DNA of 64,000 nt from Zygnema cylindricum (lineage: Eukaryota > Streptophyta > Zygnematophyceae > Zygnematales > Zygnemataceae). Made by a program: the position numbers and the translations under genes. The notes under the pieces were generated by a model. The model saw only the letters and a program-made list of their open reading frames with translations. It was not told the origin of the DNA and did not search any database. Below, piece after piece: positions 1 to 13,573 of this stretch; position 1 is the stretch's first letter; the number at the start of each line of letters is the position of its first letter. The stretch spans positions 188,001-252,000 of the forward strand of contig JBBHKE010002644.1 in the NCBI GenBank assembly GCA_037447655.1. The letters run 5' to 3'.

Positions 1-77
1 TCTCCCAAATTAAAATATTGTAGGGAAAAATGTGGGTTGAAAGAAAAATTAAAAACTAGACTAGATTTTAAGGGGAG
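1..77 (+). pseudogene. 3' tail of copia pol and polypurine tract (element A)
   Basis: The first 77 bases resemble the last RNase H codons and 3' leader of the copia elements seen complete later in the window. The words KCGLK and the run AAGGGGAG directly before an LTR match the ends of elements D and E. AAGGGGAG is the presumed polypurine tract that primes plus-strand DNA. The rest of this element lies left of the window. The call rests on this short similarity and on the LTR that follows. Confidence 0.6.
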
Positions 78-292
78 TGTTGAAAATAACTAAAAAGGAT
101 TTAATGTAAGTATTTTTTAAGTCTAAATAGATGAATAGAAAAGAGAGCGAAAACAGTTAGCCTCCACCTATCTCTCTTCTTCCCCTATACTTATTGTAGT
201 TAGTGAAGGAGAGAGAGAGAGAGAGAGTAGTGGAGCCATGGTTGCCTCAACTCCACCTCTGCAGTACAAGAGTGACCTAAGTCACTCTCAAC

Positions 293-372
293 AAAAGGTT
301 GAGTCCGGAAGGACTCGAACCTCCGACTTGTAGAGCATGGCGTAGCCTTTCGCTCTAACCAGTATGTCATAG
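293..372 (-). other. Antisense tRNA-like Pol III unit in LTR A
   Basis: On the minus strand there is an A-box-like stretch (351-369, read TGACATACTGGTTAGAGCG) followed about 30 bases later by a perfect B box, GGTTCGAGTCC (311-321), inside a T-arm-like stem-loop. A TTTT run (293-296) follows as a possible Pol III terminator. No 7-bp acceptor stem is visible, so this is a tRNA-derived block and not a working tRNA. Families C, D and E carry the same kind of block at about the same LTR offset and in the same antisense orientation. Confidence 0.65.
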
Positions 373-959
373 AAGTTCGCTAGGGTATATAGGGTTTGAT
401 AAATATTTAAACAGTGTTACGGTAGCTATTCTGATTAACGGAAATACAAACATAGATACATAGAACGAGTTAAATACAGTACGGATATGATTCCGCACAA
501 AACAAATGAATCAGACATTTGTTTCCACGGTTGAGATCAAATACTAAATTCTATACAGCAGCGAATATCATCGCCGAGATCCCGAAATGGTCACTTTGAC
601 ATTTTGTGACGTGGCATGACCTAGCGCCACGTAGAAAGATAACATTCCGTCGCGGGAATTTCGAGGAACGTATAGACGAGTGAAAAGTGGACACGCGTCC
701 GCTTAATGGCCTTGTCGTCCAAAGGCCGTACAAAAAGTACATCGGCAGTAGTACTTTCTTGTACTGTACACTGTTCTGATTGGTTTACTATTCTGATTGG
801 TTTGTACAGTCAGTAGATAGGCGTTGTGAGAGGGAGCTAGGACTTAGAAAAAATCTGGTAGATGGTCTTCTCTCTCTTTAAGAGTTTGTATAAATTGGCA
901 TCTTTGCCACGCTATAACTAATCACCTGGTTGGGCCTTTTCAAAGATTCTTTTTCGTAC

Positions 960-993
960 GGACTCAAGAGAGTCCAGGCTGCACAGGGGTGCA
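960..993 (+). other. Paired stem-loops in the 3' part of LTR A
   Basis: GGACTC-AAGA-GAGTCC (960-975) and TGCAC-AGGG-GTGCA (980-993) are two perfect small hairpins, five bases apart. Equivalent hairpins with compensating base changes occupy the same place in the LTRs of C, D and E. They probably form in the R/U5 leader RNA. Confidence 0.6.
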
Positions 994-1539
994 ATCACAT
1001 TGCTTATTTGCTTGGGCAGCAGTGGTTGCCATTGAAAGTAGGTTAGTTAAAAACTATCTAGAGGCTTTCTAACAAATATTTACACCAACAATCAGATCAC
1101 GATAATAGAGAAAAGTAATTGTGATCTAGTCACCCCTCGTTAAGAGTTGTCGGCGGCAGCTGTCAGCCGTCCTATCACCAAATTTGGCACAATGGATGTG
1201 CTGTCAAGAACCATGTGGTCCTTACGGAATGTATGTATGTCCACGGAGGACATACTCAAACATTCCTCGCAGCAGACGACGCGTGTCCCTAGTGTGACTG
1301 AACCGTGAACTCCCAATTTCACTGTCACACTAATTTTAGCAATTATTGAACCGGACTTACTCAAAAATAAACTAGAACTTGAACAGCTCTCTCCCTCACA
1401 ACCTAGAAATAGAGAGGACTAAAGCTTTCCAAAAACAACAAGTGGAAGTGTACTTGCACTTGGTGACTTTTGAATTCATATTAAAAATCCAAAAGTAGGC
1501 ACGGTCTGGATTGAGCTACCTACTTATCGTTTTTATGGC

Positions 1540-1803
1540 ATGGAACGCTTGATTGAAGCTCGTCTAGTGAATATTTTATACATTCCAGACGAATCGGTAA
1601 ATCTCCTAAGCGTACCTCAAATTCAGCGAGCAGGTGGAAGTGTACCCGCACTTGGTGACTCTTCAATTCAAATTAAAAATTCGAAAAGAGTTATCATTGG
1701 AGAAGGAGAGGTGACAAAAAATCTGCATAGTCGGCTAATTTGGCGCCGACCGAAATCAAAAATTGGTCAAATTTCAAAACTTAAGGGTGACTTAACTCTT
1801 TGA
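1540..1803 (+). pseudogene. Copia H protease C-terminal region
   Basis: The translation has the copia protease tail pattern: an L-x-x-x-LYIP-x-x-x-x-NLLS-V core followed by a G-x-x-V stretch, where the flap leads into the gag-pre-integrase region. The catalytic DSGA motif should lie upstream and is not recognisable. The reading frame closes at 1801, so the fragment cannot make a working protease. It resembles the equivalent region of elements D (minus strand) and I. Confidence 0.55.
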
Positions 1804-2040
1804 CACCATCGGATATGTCACACATCTGAGGAAAGTTTGAGGCGGGTGATTAAAGTGGGATGTGCGAGAGGTTTGGATTTAACATCGAGAGGAAAAGTAA
1901 ATGGATGCGAAAGGTGAAGCTGAGGGAGGCAAATTCGGAAGCCTCACCCGGCTAAAGATACAAAATTCAGATCCAAAAAACCCCTCGGTTAGGTCTATGT
2001 CCATTTATGTGGACACATTTAACTGAAGAGTATTGGGGGA

Positions 2041-2660
2041 AATTGATATTTAATGGTGATTGTAGATGATTACTCACGATTTTCTTGGGTTATCCTCTGG
2101 AGTTCAAAATCTGAAGCGATTGAGAGATTTAAAGAGTGGCATGTCATGGTGGAGAGACAATGCGAAAGAAAATTGAAATCAATTCGAACCGAATACGCTG
2201 GTAATTCATCGCATTTGATGGATGTTGTCAAGAATGGGGAATTAAGCATCAGTTAACAACTTCTTACACCCCGGAATCCAATGGAGTTGCTGAACGAAAA
2301 AATCGGACATTACAAGAAATTGTCCGCTCCATGGTGCACGTATATGGTCTCTCAATGTTGTTTTGGAGAGATGCGATTTTGACCGCCAATTATATTTGTA
2401 ATCGGCTGCTTACTTCAATTTCACGTGATAAGACCCCTCACGAGTTAAGGTACGGCAGAAAAATGACTCTTCATCATCTTCGGATTTGGGGATGCCAAGC
2501 GATCGTCTATGTGGAATCCCAAAAGAGAAAATGAAAATTTGCGACAAAGAGTTGGACTGGAATTTTCGTCGGCTATAGTTCAAAAGGAAATCTATACCGA
2601 ATCTATGGTCCGATTTATGGTACAATTATTGAATCCCGGAATGTAGATTTCCATGAAGAC
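2041..2660 (+). pseudogene. Copia H integrase core, frameshifted
   Basis: The stretch encodes VDDYSRFSWV followed by an IRTE-type motif, then in another frame TPESNGVAERKNRTLQ, the D and E parts of the D,D-35-E integrase core. A later HHLRIWGCQAIVYV block matches the copia integrase C-terminal region. The second Asp reads as Glu in IRTEYAG. Stops near 2254 and 2532 and frame changes break the gene. Its role in an intact element is to insert the cDNA in the nucleus. Confidence 0.75.
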
Positions 2661-3159
2661 TTAAAATCGGCAATGGAAGAATCGGCAAAATTTCACAAAA
2701 ATCTTGATTTTTTCGAAGAAGATAAAATTGCTCAATTTCCGAACATTGAAGGATCGGATTCGGAAAATGAACCTGATACAGGGTCTAATGATAAGAGGGG
2801 GAAAAGAAAACTAGACATTGAGAATGACATTGGGGACATTGACATTAAATCTCAAAGTGTCAATTCCTGAATGTCCTCCAAATCACGAAATTCTCAAAAT
2901 TCTAAATCTAGTTTGCCGAGTGTGATTGAAACGGGGCCGAATGTTGACGAAGATGTTCCATTACGGATAATTAGAAGAGATACAAAAGGAAGAAAACCGA
3001 CACGCTTGTCATATGATAAAAAAAGGGGGAAATGCCGAAAATACTCACTATTTTATTTCGGCGGCGAGAGAGGAGGATTTCCTCCTCTAGCAATCACTTT
3101 GTGAAAATTCCGCCGGTGACCCTCAATCTTATTCCGAATCAAGAAATTCAGAAGATTGG

Positions 3160-3866
3160 GAGTTAAAATGGCAACCAACTTGGGAAAATGAATTCAAGTC
3201 TATTGTTGAAAATCTCACATTTGAGGAAGTAGATTTACCGGAGGGGAAGAAGGCGATTGACGCGAAGTGGATCTTCAAGACCAAAAGTGGTGCTTCTAGA
3301 GAGGTGATTAAATATAAGGATAGGTTAGTTTGCAAAGGATTTCAACAACGGGAAGGAGTAGATTACACGGAGAAATATGCGCTTGTAGTGAAATTCGACT
3401 CATTAAGGATGATTGTGCAATTGCGGCAGCCGGTAAAAAACACATACATCAAATGGATGTAGAGACGACGATTTTAAATGGCGAACTTGAAGAAGAAGTA
3501 TACATGAAGGTTCTGAAAGGAGTTGTGTCAAAAGGAAGGTATTGCGGCGGCGAAAGTCTCTCTACCGCTTCAAGCAGGCGCCTCGTACTTGGTACTTACG
3601 CCTACATTCCGTACTTACCGAATTTGGATTTGTCCAAACTACCTCAGATTCGGGAGTTTATATTAAGGGGGAAGGAGAAGATCAAATTATCTTCTCAGTT
3701 TGTTGACGATTTTCTGATGACTTCTGACAGTCTGCAAAAAATCAATGAATTGAAGGCTTATTTACACCTTCACTCCAACGTGACGAATTTTGGAGAAGTT
3801 CGTTACATATTGGGGATTGAGGTGATTCGCCACCAAAATGGTGACATTAAATCAAGTCAGGCTTAA
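3160..3866 (+). pseudogene. Copia H reverse transcriptase, degenerate
   Basis: Fragments in three frames spell the copia RT core: AIDAKWIFKTK, a YKDRLVCKGFQQREGVDYTE block, HQMDVETTILNGELEEEVYM (motif A region), and FVDDFLMTS, the F/YVDD active site, near 3700. A LGIEVIRHQNGDI block follows. The aspartates of the active site remain, but stop codons and frameshifts, mainly at 3300-3340 and near 3530, make the copy inactive. Confidence 0.75.
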
Positions 3867-3896
3867 TATTGCAGGGAAGTTCTGACACGGTTTGGC

Positions 3897-4612
3897 ATGT
3901 TGAATGCAAAACCGATTTCTACTCCTTTAGATCCGAAAATGCAGATTCATAAATTTGAGGAAACGGATGTTGAAGTACCGTATCGGGAAGCGATCAAAAT
4001 TTTGGTGTACCTCAGCGTAGGTACATGGCCTAACAGTCGAAATTGTCATACGCCGAAGAAGGCACACAAGGAAGCTGTGAAGCGTATATTTCGATACTTG
4101 GCCGGTACGATCGACATCGGCCTATTATATAAATCCAAAGGAAGTTTGGAGTGTATCGGATACTGTGACGCAGATTGGGGAGGCGATTTAGACTTCGGAA
4201 AGTCAACTTCCGGATACGCTTTTGTTTTGAGTGGAGCCGCAGTTTCGTGGAGTTCGCAACTCCAACCGACCGTCGCATTAAGTTCTACTGAAGCTGAGTA
4301 TATGGCGGCTCGCCATGCCGCAAAATCTTCAGTTTGGTTAAAAGAAATGTTATTTGAATTAAAGGTTCCTATTGGATGTTTGAAGATTCTTACAGATAAC
4401 ATGAGTTCTATGGCATTAGTTAAAAAATCATGTTTTTCATAAACGTGACGAAGCATATCCGCATTCAATGGCATTTCGTGCGTGGACCTTGTCCCACAGA
4501 AAGAAATTGTATTTCAATATATTTCTACTTTGGAGGGAAGCCGCAAATATGTTGACAAAGGCGCAACTACAGTTGTACTTTTAAGAGGGAGACCAAAATT
4601 AGGGTTAATGTA
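3897..4612 (+). pseudogene. Copia H RNase H
   Basis: The frame 3897-4442 is open and encodes the usual copia RNase H: RIFRYLAGT, CDADWGGD, KSTSGYAFVL, SSTEAEYMA and LTDNMSSM. The D, E and D metal ligands are visible. The last part (4443-4612) is out of frame and ends in a LLRGRPKLG-like tail, almost the same as the tail of minus-strand fragment G. A stop and frameshift separate the two parts. RNase H would degrade the RNA strand during reverse transcription. Confidence 0.8.
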
Positions 4613-4652
4613 ACCTTTTAGTGATTCACACATTGAATAGGGGGATTATTGG

Positions 4653-4886
4653 ATATCAATGTGTAAAAGTGCGTCCAGTTACGTCCTGGCGCAGTTATTG
4701 TTTAAGTAACGCTGTATGTTTAGTTTACGTTCGGTTCAGTTTGAGTTTGCGGTTATGTCACCTGGTATTGTACGATTGGTAAGATATTTAGTTCGTAGGA
4801 CCGTGGTACGGTTCTAAAGTCCAGCTCACGTAGAAGTTCGGCGCACTAATGTTTTATTAGGCGCCTACGTCTGATTCAGCGCCTAA
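4653..4886 (+). repeat. Start of the 3' LTR of copia H
   Basis: A purine run (GAATAGGGGGATTAT, near 4638) sits just before a sequence starting TGGATATC. By position after RNase H this should be the polypurine tract and the LTR start. The Harbinger-like MITE starting at 4887 interrupts it, and the LTR may resume after 5680. I found no clear far end, so the boundary is an estimate. Confidence 0.4.
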
Positions 4887-5677
4887 GGGTATGTCCCCAT
4901 GTACTTGTAACTTAGCGAACTTACTTTGTATTTTAGCGCGGGGATTCGACGGACCCGCTTTTCAAAGGTCCCTATGTGTAAGAACGTAATCGTAACTTAC
5001 GTTTGTGACAATTGTATACGTCGACAATATCTGTGACGGTTGTCAACGTCTACAATCTGTGTTGTCGGACGCTATCTTTTCGAAATGCTTGTGTGACGTC
5101 GAATGTCTTACCATGACATTGTAGACGTACTGCCTTCCAGCCTATACTGTTTCACGGTTGAAGAAGTTGCGCTTTGCCTTTGCGTCTCCTGTCCATTCAA
5201 CGTGAAATAGCATTGGAATTTCAAGACCCTTGCAAAAAAAAAACTGTACTGGACGAACACGGGACCAAAACCCAAACAAATTGTGTAATTTTCTTTGTCG
5301 TATTAAATGCAAACGGACAAAACATGGCGACTTCCATACTTTCCTTTGTCTTTGAAAATCGTGTGAAATACTTCAAAAATTACGGCACGTGCGGAATATG
5401 TGTTCCTATTTGTTTACATAAAATCCCTAGTTTTAAAACACATCACGCATGTGTTTTAAAAGATAAGGTTGAAGAATGACGCTTTTTGTCGTCGAAGTGG
5501 GTCCGAAAAACACAAGACGACAATTTTTCGTACATCCTAAGTTCGAGGGTGACGCAAATTGTACTCTACAAATTTGCGATTTCTTCGTACGGTTGTAACT
5601 TAGGCAGTACGTCGCTATGTTTTACAGGAAAACGACAGAAAAAAAAAACCCTTACTTATGCACATGGGGACACACCC
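4887..5677. mobile_element. Harbinger-like MITE, copy 1
   Basis: The ends are inverted copies: GGGTATGTCCCCATGTAC on the left and the complement of GGGTGTGTCCCCATGTGC on the right. They are flanked by TAA on both sides (4884-4886 and 5678-5680). A 3-bp TAA duplication and GGG-starting termini are typical of PIF/Harbinger (Tourist-like) elements. Left and right subterminal sequences resemble the copy at 18336-25488. No transposase is seen, so the element is non-autonomous. Confidence 0.75.
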
Positions 5678-5680
5678 TAA

Positions 5681-8600
5681 GTGACAAATTCGCGTAAGTG
5701 GAGTCTGAGTGGAATTAGTGACAGAAGAAGTATAGTTTTGTCTTCTGCTGGTGTTGGGAGAGAGTATTTTAAGAGTGTAGTATTGTTTTATATATCATAA
5801 AAAGAAATGAAGTTGAGGAGAAAAAGATGTAAAAATTACAATTGAATATATTTTCTATTTGGTTGAGTTCCTTTGTTATCTGTGATTCTCAAGTTGTCTG
5901 TGAATTTGGATGTCTGGAAATTTTTGAATGCTTCCGCTGAATATGTATGAATAGAATGTTTCTTTTTATAACATTTTGCACACTTGAACTATGTCGCACT
6001 CTCAACCTTTCAACCTTTCAAAAATAGAACCGTTTTATTTCTATCACCCAAATTTTTTGGAGACCTTGTATAACCTCTGGAGACATGATTTAGTACGAGG
6101 CCGCTTCAAAATGGACACATTCGGAAAAATAGGAAATGTATGTCCTGTGTATGTGCGTTATGTATGTTTATTTATTAGCAACTGCAGTTTTACTTTTTAC
6201 ATTCATATTCGTTCAGATTTTGCTTGATAGTGTCGCATATCGAACTAGAGTTGACAAATTTCGATTTTCAAATTGAGGTGGGCAACGATCTTTGTCATTA
6301 TGGCGGTGTGATCTTGATAGTAAACCTAGTTTTTTCCTACACATTTCAAACCGCGTGACATTGCGTCTGACTTTAACTCTTGGTTTCCCAAATGACTGTT
6401 TTAACATTAAAGCTTTTAGGAGTAAAGCTAGAGAGCACCAAAAAAACTTTATAACCCTTGAAGATGAAATTATGGGTCAACCATTCAAGCCGTCGGAAGA
6501 GGACTTACGTAACCGCACACAAATGGACCACACTTAGAGTTAAGACAATTCAAGTAAACACAATAGAAGCCTTCAAACAAATCAAGAAGATAGCGATAAT
6601 GGAAGATGATAGGCAAATAGTTGTCCACATTTAGACTGAATAGGCACGTTTTTTGACATTGTGGTCATGTTACAATCAAACGATGTTATACAAGGGTGTT
6701 ATACACATGTTATAGTAATCCTCTACATGGAAGCTACAATAAAATATCAAACACTTGTAACTCATGTCAACTATGAAAAAGTGGTTTTTTTTAATTTGAC
6801 GTAAAACACAACTTGTCAACGTATCATGTGTGAGTTTTGAAAGTTACATTTCTTTGTGTGTAACTTGCACATCTTACTTCGTGGAGCATTTCGCTTGAGA
6901 ATATGTACATTACGGAATGTTCATCCAAATATTGCAAGTTTAGTGATGAGAATTGTGCCTATGCAACTACTGAGCAACAGCTCAATTGTAACTCTTGTCT
7001 ACGTGTCATAACATATCCGGTTGTGAATCGGTCAATCTGACGGTGAATCAATAATCGCTGGTAAATCGCCTAGCGATTTGAAGAGATTGTCGAGTCCCAT
7101 CGCCATAAACCGTACAACGCGGCAGGTATCCAGTAATGTCGTGTATTGCCCCGGGTCCTACATCGCGGTGATATGGGGTATCGGATGAAATCACACTTTC
7201 CAAAATAGAATCCATAAAATCTTCCAGCAAAACCAAAAATATACAAAACACCTTATAAGACCCCAGGAGAAAAAAGTTAGGGACAAACTTAATTGATTAG
7301 AGGCACGATTTTTTGGAGGACGCATGTAAAAAAAAAACTTCCAATGCTGGTGCAATTTTTAGCTACTTCAAATAACGAGAGCGAAAATTGGCAATATCGC
7401 GATACAAAAACGTGCTTAAACAAATACCTATAGTTGAGTATTGGATGGATAACGAACTTTGTAGAATCTGTTGAAAACGAGTCTGCTATGCAACTCAAGT
7501 AACACCTGGATCAAAAGAATGTATGGCTTATTTCAAAAGGGCATAATCTCATACTTTACTAGTTTGCAAACGATATTTATAAATAAAGGTACGGAAATTT
7601 GAGACTTCTATGAAACACTTACATTATTATACCGTTGGAGTAGAGGCATTTTTCTTCATTGTGTTATCCATACCATACCTTCAGGAGTTTTGCTTAAACA
7701 TCAGAATTAAAAACCAATTTTTGAAAGAGAGTTAAAACGGATTTTTTTGGAATATCATATAGAAATTGAGCGCTTTAATTTTTATTGTAATCTGGTCATT
7801 GTTGTTTCCCGAATTGGGGAAAGGTGGTACTATATCTATGGGCAAAAATAAGCCTTTTGCGATGAGTTGAGCGTTTTAGATTTTAAATCTACATCTTATA
7901 AATAGTACGCACTAAATGATTCTTACGAAATCCTTATAGTATTTTGTACGTGTACATTCTTTTGTTTATGCACTTTTGTCCCTTTCACTTAATTTTAAGT
8001 TAGTATGCTCTGTTAGTTTGGTGCGATGAGGGCAATTTATTAGATTATCCGTCCCCAAAAAATTTGTCAGTTCTCCATTTTTAAACTTGACATCCGCTCA
8101 ACCGTATTAGTCCGTAATATATTATGAACTTTTCCTTGATAAAAAACATCAATTTGACTACCGGAACAATACCCTCTCCTTTTTGTCTTGTTCCCTTGTG
8201 TGTTTTTTTGTTTTTTTGTCCCTTCTTTAAGTACGGCATCTACTTCTACACCTTACATCCTCCTCTACCCCTTTTATTGCTTACGGGTACCAATCACATA
8301 GGTCTAGCGATGGAGACCGCTTATGCGAGTTGATGAGGAAATTAAAATACTTGGGAGTAACGCAAAATTTGTAGTTTTTATTTTCTTGTTGATAATTTTA
8401 TAATAATATCTATATGGGTTTCCTAATAGAGGCTAAATCTAAGTTACAAACTACTACCATTGTCTATGGACAAAATCAAAAATTATGTTGTTGTTGCTAG
8501 AAATCATTCATTCGATTATTTATAGAGGACGAAGAAATTTAATAACAATCTCAAATCACATACCTACAGATGTAGTTTACTTTCAAGTCGGAAAATAACT

Positions 8601-8975
8601 TGGCACAACATCAATGTCTTCCGAATATTTTTATTCAACAGGATCACAAATATTTGCTGCTAAGCATGAGATTGAAGAAACAAGCATGAGATTGAAGAAA
8701 CAAAAGCTGGAAACAAAAAATGCATATGATTGTTATAAATCGAATTTTGTATTCATTGTCCTTTTTTATAGTAACATACAAAATTTCAAATCTACACCCT
8801 TCCAGACGTTCTACTTTCATCTTTCCAGTTGACACTTGTCAGTATTTGAGCTGTTTTCACAAACCTATTCGTCTAATAGGGAGACTTAAAAAACCCTTGT
8901 TGTACCGACAACAACCATTTCCGCTTCTGCAAAACGTTTTTGGAAAAGAAACACTAACAACATCTAATACTCCGT
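5681..8975. other. AT-rich region without recognisable genes
   Basis: No open frame here has recognisable motifs or convincing coding character; all are short. The left part (5681 to about 5990) may still belong to the LTR of copia H. A 20-base unit starting AGCATGAGATTGAAG is tandemly doubled at about 8660-8703. Nothing else stands out. Confidence 0.5.
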
Positions 8976-10644
8976 CTAAAAAGCCACACACCGTCGTGAT
9001 TCTGGAAAAACATTCTCCATATCTGGAGGAACATTGTAAGCCTCAGAACTCCCATATTCCACAATGAAACTGTTTACGGAAAGTACGATACAACGATTTA
9101 AAAAAAAGCTGGCATTTCGATCTGTCTGGTACTGCCTCGCCTTCAGTTTCGCGTCCTCTCCCGTGAAATAAAACTGATTTTGAGGAGAGTCATAAGTGGG
9201 AGGACATTCACGGAATTCTCCCTCTCCTGATTGGTCCACCTCTACCACTACCTCTTTTCCGGTTTTTGAAGTTCGCAGACCTGGACTGAGATCCTCGGAT
9301 TCATCCTTTGTCTTATTCTGGACCAGATGGAAACTTGGGATTTGTTCGGAGTATCCTTCGAAGTAAAAATCGCAAACTTCCAGGGGGGAGGAAGGACATG
9401 TGGAGAAGCACAAGGACGGAGGAGGGGGAGAGGGAGGTGGTGAACGAGGTGGAGAGGGAGACAGGGAAGGTGGAGGAGATGGACGGGGAGAGGAAGGTGG
9501 GGACGGAGGTGGAGAGGGAGACGGGGAAGGTGGAGGAGATGGACGGGGAGAGGGAGGTGGGGACCGAGGTGGAGAGGGAGGTGGGGACCGAGGTGGAGAG
9601 GGAGGTGGGGACCGAGGTGGAGAGGGAGGTGGGGACCGAGGTGGAGAGGGAGATGGGGAAGGTGGAGGAGATGGACGGGGAGAGGGAGAAGGGGGCGGAT
9701 GCGAAGAGGGAGGTGGAGAAGACGGAGGAGGGGAGGGATTGGAAATTTTCTTCTCAAGTAGCTTGCAAATGGGAAGACCCAGAAGAGGAATCTTGAGAGT
9801 CAAACAAAGCTGGTCCTCCGGGTAGGTCGTACCTCCCTCCCCTCCCTTCAATTTCTCGATGTTGAGGGGAAGCGCCTCACATTTCTCCTCGAAAGGGAAC
9901 TCCGGAGAAAAGGTCTGCAAGAGGAGAGATGGCGGTAAAGGATAGATTTTTGGCACAGGTGGTAATACGATTGGAGGACAGAAGGTGGGTCATACGTAGA
10001 CATCTAATTTGGGAGTTGTTTTAATAGCTATTTTTGGAGAATGGATTTTTGGTGATGAATGGGAAATAGGGTGGAAAGCTTTTGAGGATTGTGCTTGCAG
10101 GAAAAGGAGGATGTCAGTGTAAGCTTTTTGGTAGTGTTAATGGTGTCATTGGAAAACTGTTTATTTTGTTGTACATTTTTTTCCAGGTATTCCGATATCA
10201 TGAGGGATTAATTTTGATATCGGGATTGTATAAACATGTTACTTCCTTTCACACTCCTTGATCTCCTAAAGGGAAGCCCGATTATCATGCTTTTACAACG
10301 ACGTTTTTAATTACATTACGCATTCAATTGTAGACTAAAGAGCCCACATTTCCCAATTTTTTTGTATTCGGAATCGCCGTCGTTTCCTTTACCAGTTTTT
10401 TGCAGAAGTCGCTGATGACGTCAGCAATGTCCAGCTCAGCAAATCCCCCGCTGACGTCATCCTTGACTGTGACACCATCCCACGTGGCAGCGTCGGGCAC
10501 CTCAAAGGCGCATTTTTCCACACAGCCTCCCTCAGATAGCACCCGAGCACTGCCAGCTGGACCGGGCCACGCGGCCGCCACTGCCAGCGTCACCACTGTC
10601 ACACACACGTGCCGCAGCTTGCCCAGCCACGTGGAGCCAGCCAT
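8976..10644 (-). CDS. Hydroxyproline-rich (pherophorin/extensin-like) secreted glycoprotein, copy 1
   Basis: This is a two-exon gene. Exon 1 is 10644-10393 (84 codons) and exon 2 is 9914-8976 (312 codons plus a TAG stop). The phase-0 intron (10392-9915) has GTAAAG and TTGCAG ends. Exon 1 has a signal peptide (basic start, then VTVVTLAVAAAWPGPAGSA) and a Cys-containing segment starting VLSEGGC. Exon 2 adds a globular part with FPFEEKC and LPIC, then a rod of roughly 110 residues of SPPP, SPSPPP and PPR repeats, then a C-terminal domain with CDFYFEGYS and a late Cys pair. The Pro-rich rod implies an extracellular-matrix or wall protein carrying hydroxyproline-linked sugars. It matches the plus-strand copy at 32610 exon for exon. 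Here a TAG ends the protein three residues before the stop shared with that copy. The Cys-globular, rod, Cys-globular order resembles pherophorins, but membership in that family is inference. Confidence 0.8.
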
Positions 10645-10694
10645 GGGAGGTCGGAAAAAATGGTTATGGAGTTTTGATTCAGTACCGGTGCTCC

Positions 10695-13573
<2,879 letters not shown>

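Larger units (their letters stand above)
78..1090 (+). repeat. 3' LTR of copia element A
   Basis: The segment starts TGTTG and ends CAACA, the inverted termini expected of a copia LTR, and starts right after a polypurine tract. Its internal order matches the LTRs of C, D and E: a GCCATGG block, an antisense tRNA-like block, a GTAC-rich block with CCGTACAA, a TATA-like TATAAAT near 890, then hairpins. The partner 5' LTR is outside the window, so the TSD (expected ATCAG, 1091-1095) cannot be checked. Confidence 0.75.
1096..4652 (+). mobile_element. Degenerate Ty1/copia element H, 5' part missing
   Basis: Copia-order remnants run left to right: protease tail, integrase, reverse transcriptase and RNase H, all on the plus strand with many stops and frameshifts. 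The 5' LTR and most of gag are absent. LTR A abuts the remaining gag/protease remnant, so element A may have inserted into H. H and G share an RGRPKLG-type C terminus and belong to one lineage. Bases 1096-1539 hold a weak gag/protease remnant with no clear motif. A block of about 58 bases near 1440-1497 recurs at 1631-1688, a local duplication. Confidence 0.75.

Noticed and set aside
8720-9067. 115-codon plus-strand frame overlapping the end of glycoprotein copy 1
   Set aside because: Most of it is antisense to exon 2 or AT-rich spacer, with no motif.
9308-9825. Gly/Glu-rich plus-strand frames opposite glycoprotein copy 1
   Set aside because: They read the complement of the Pro-rich rod. The minus-strand exon has the signal peptide, splice sites and a homologue.
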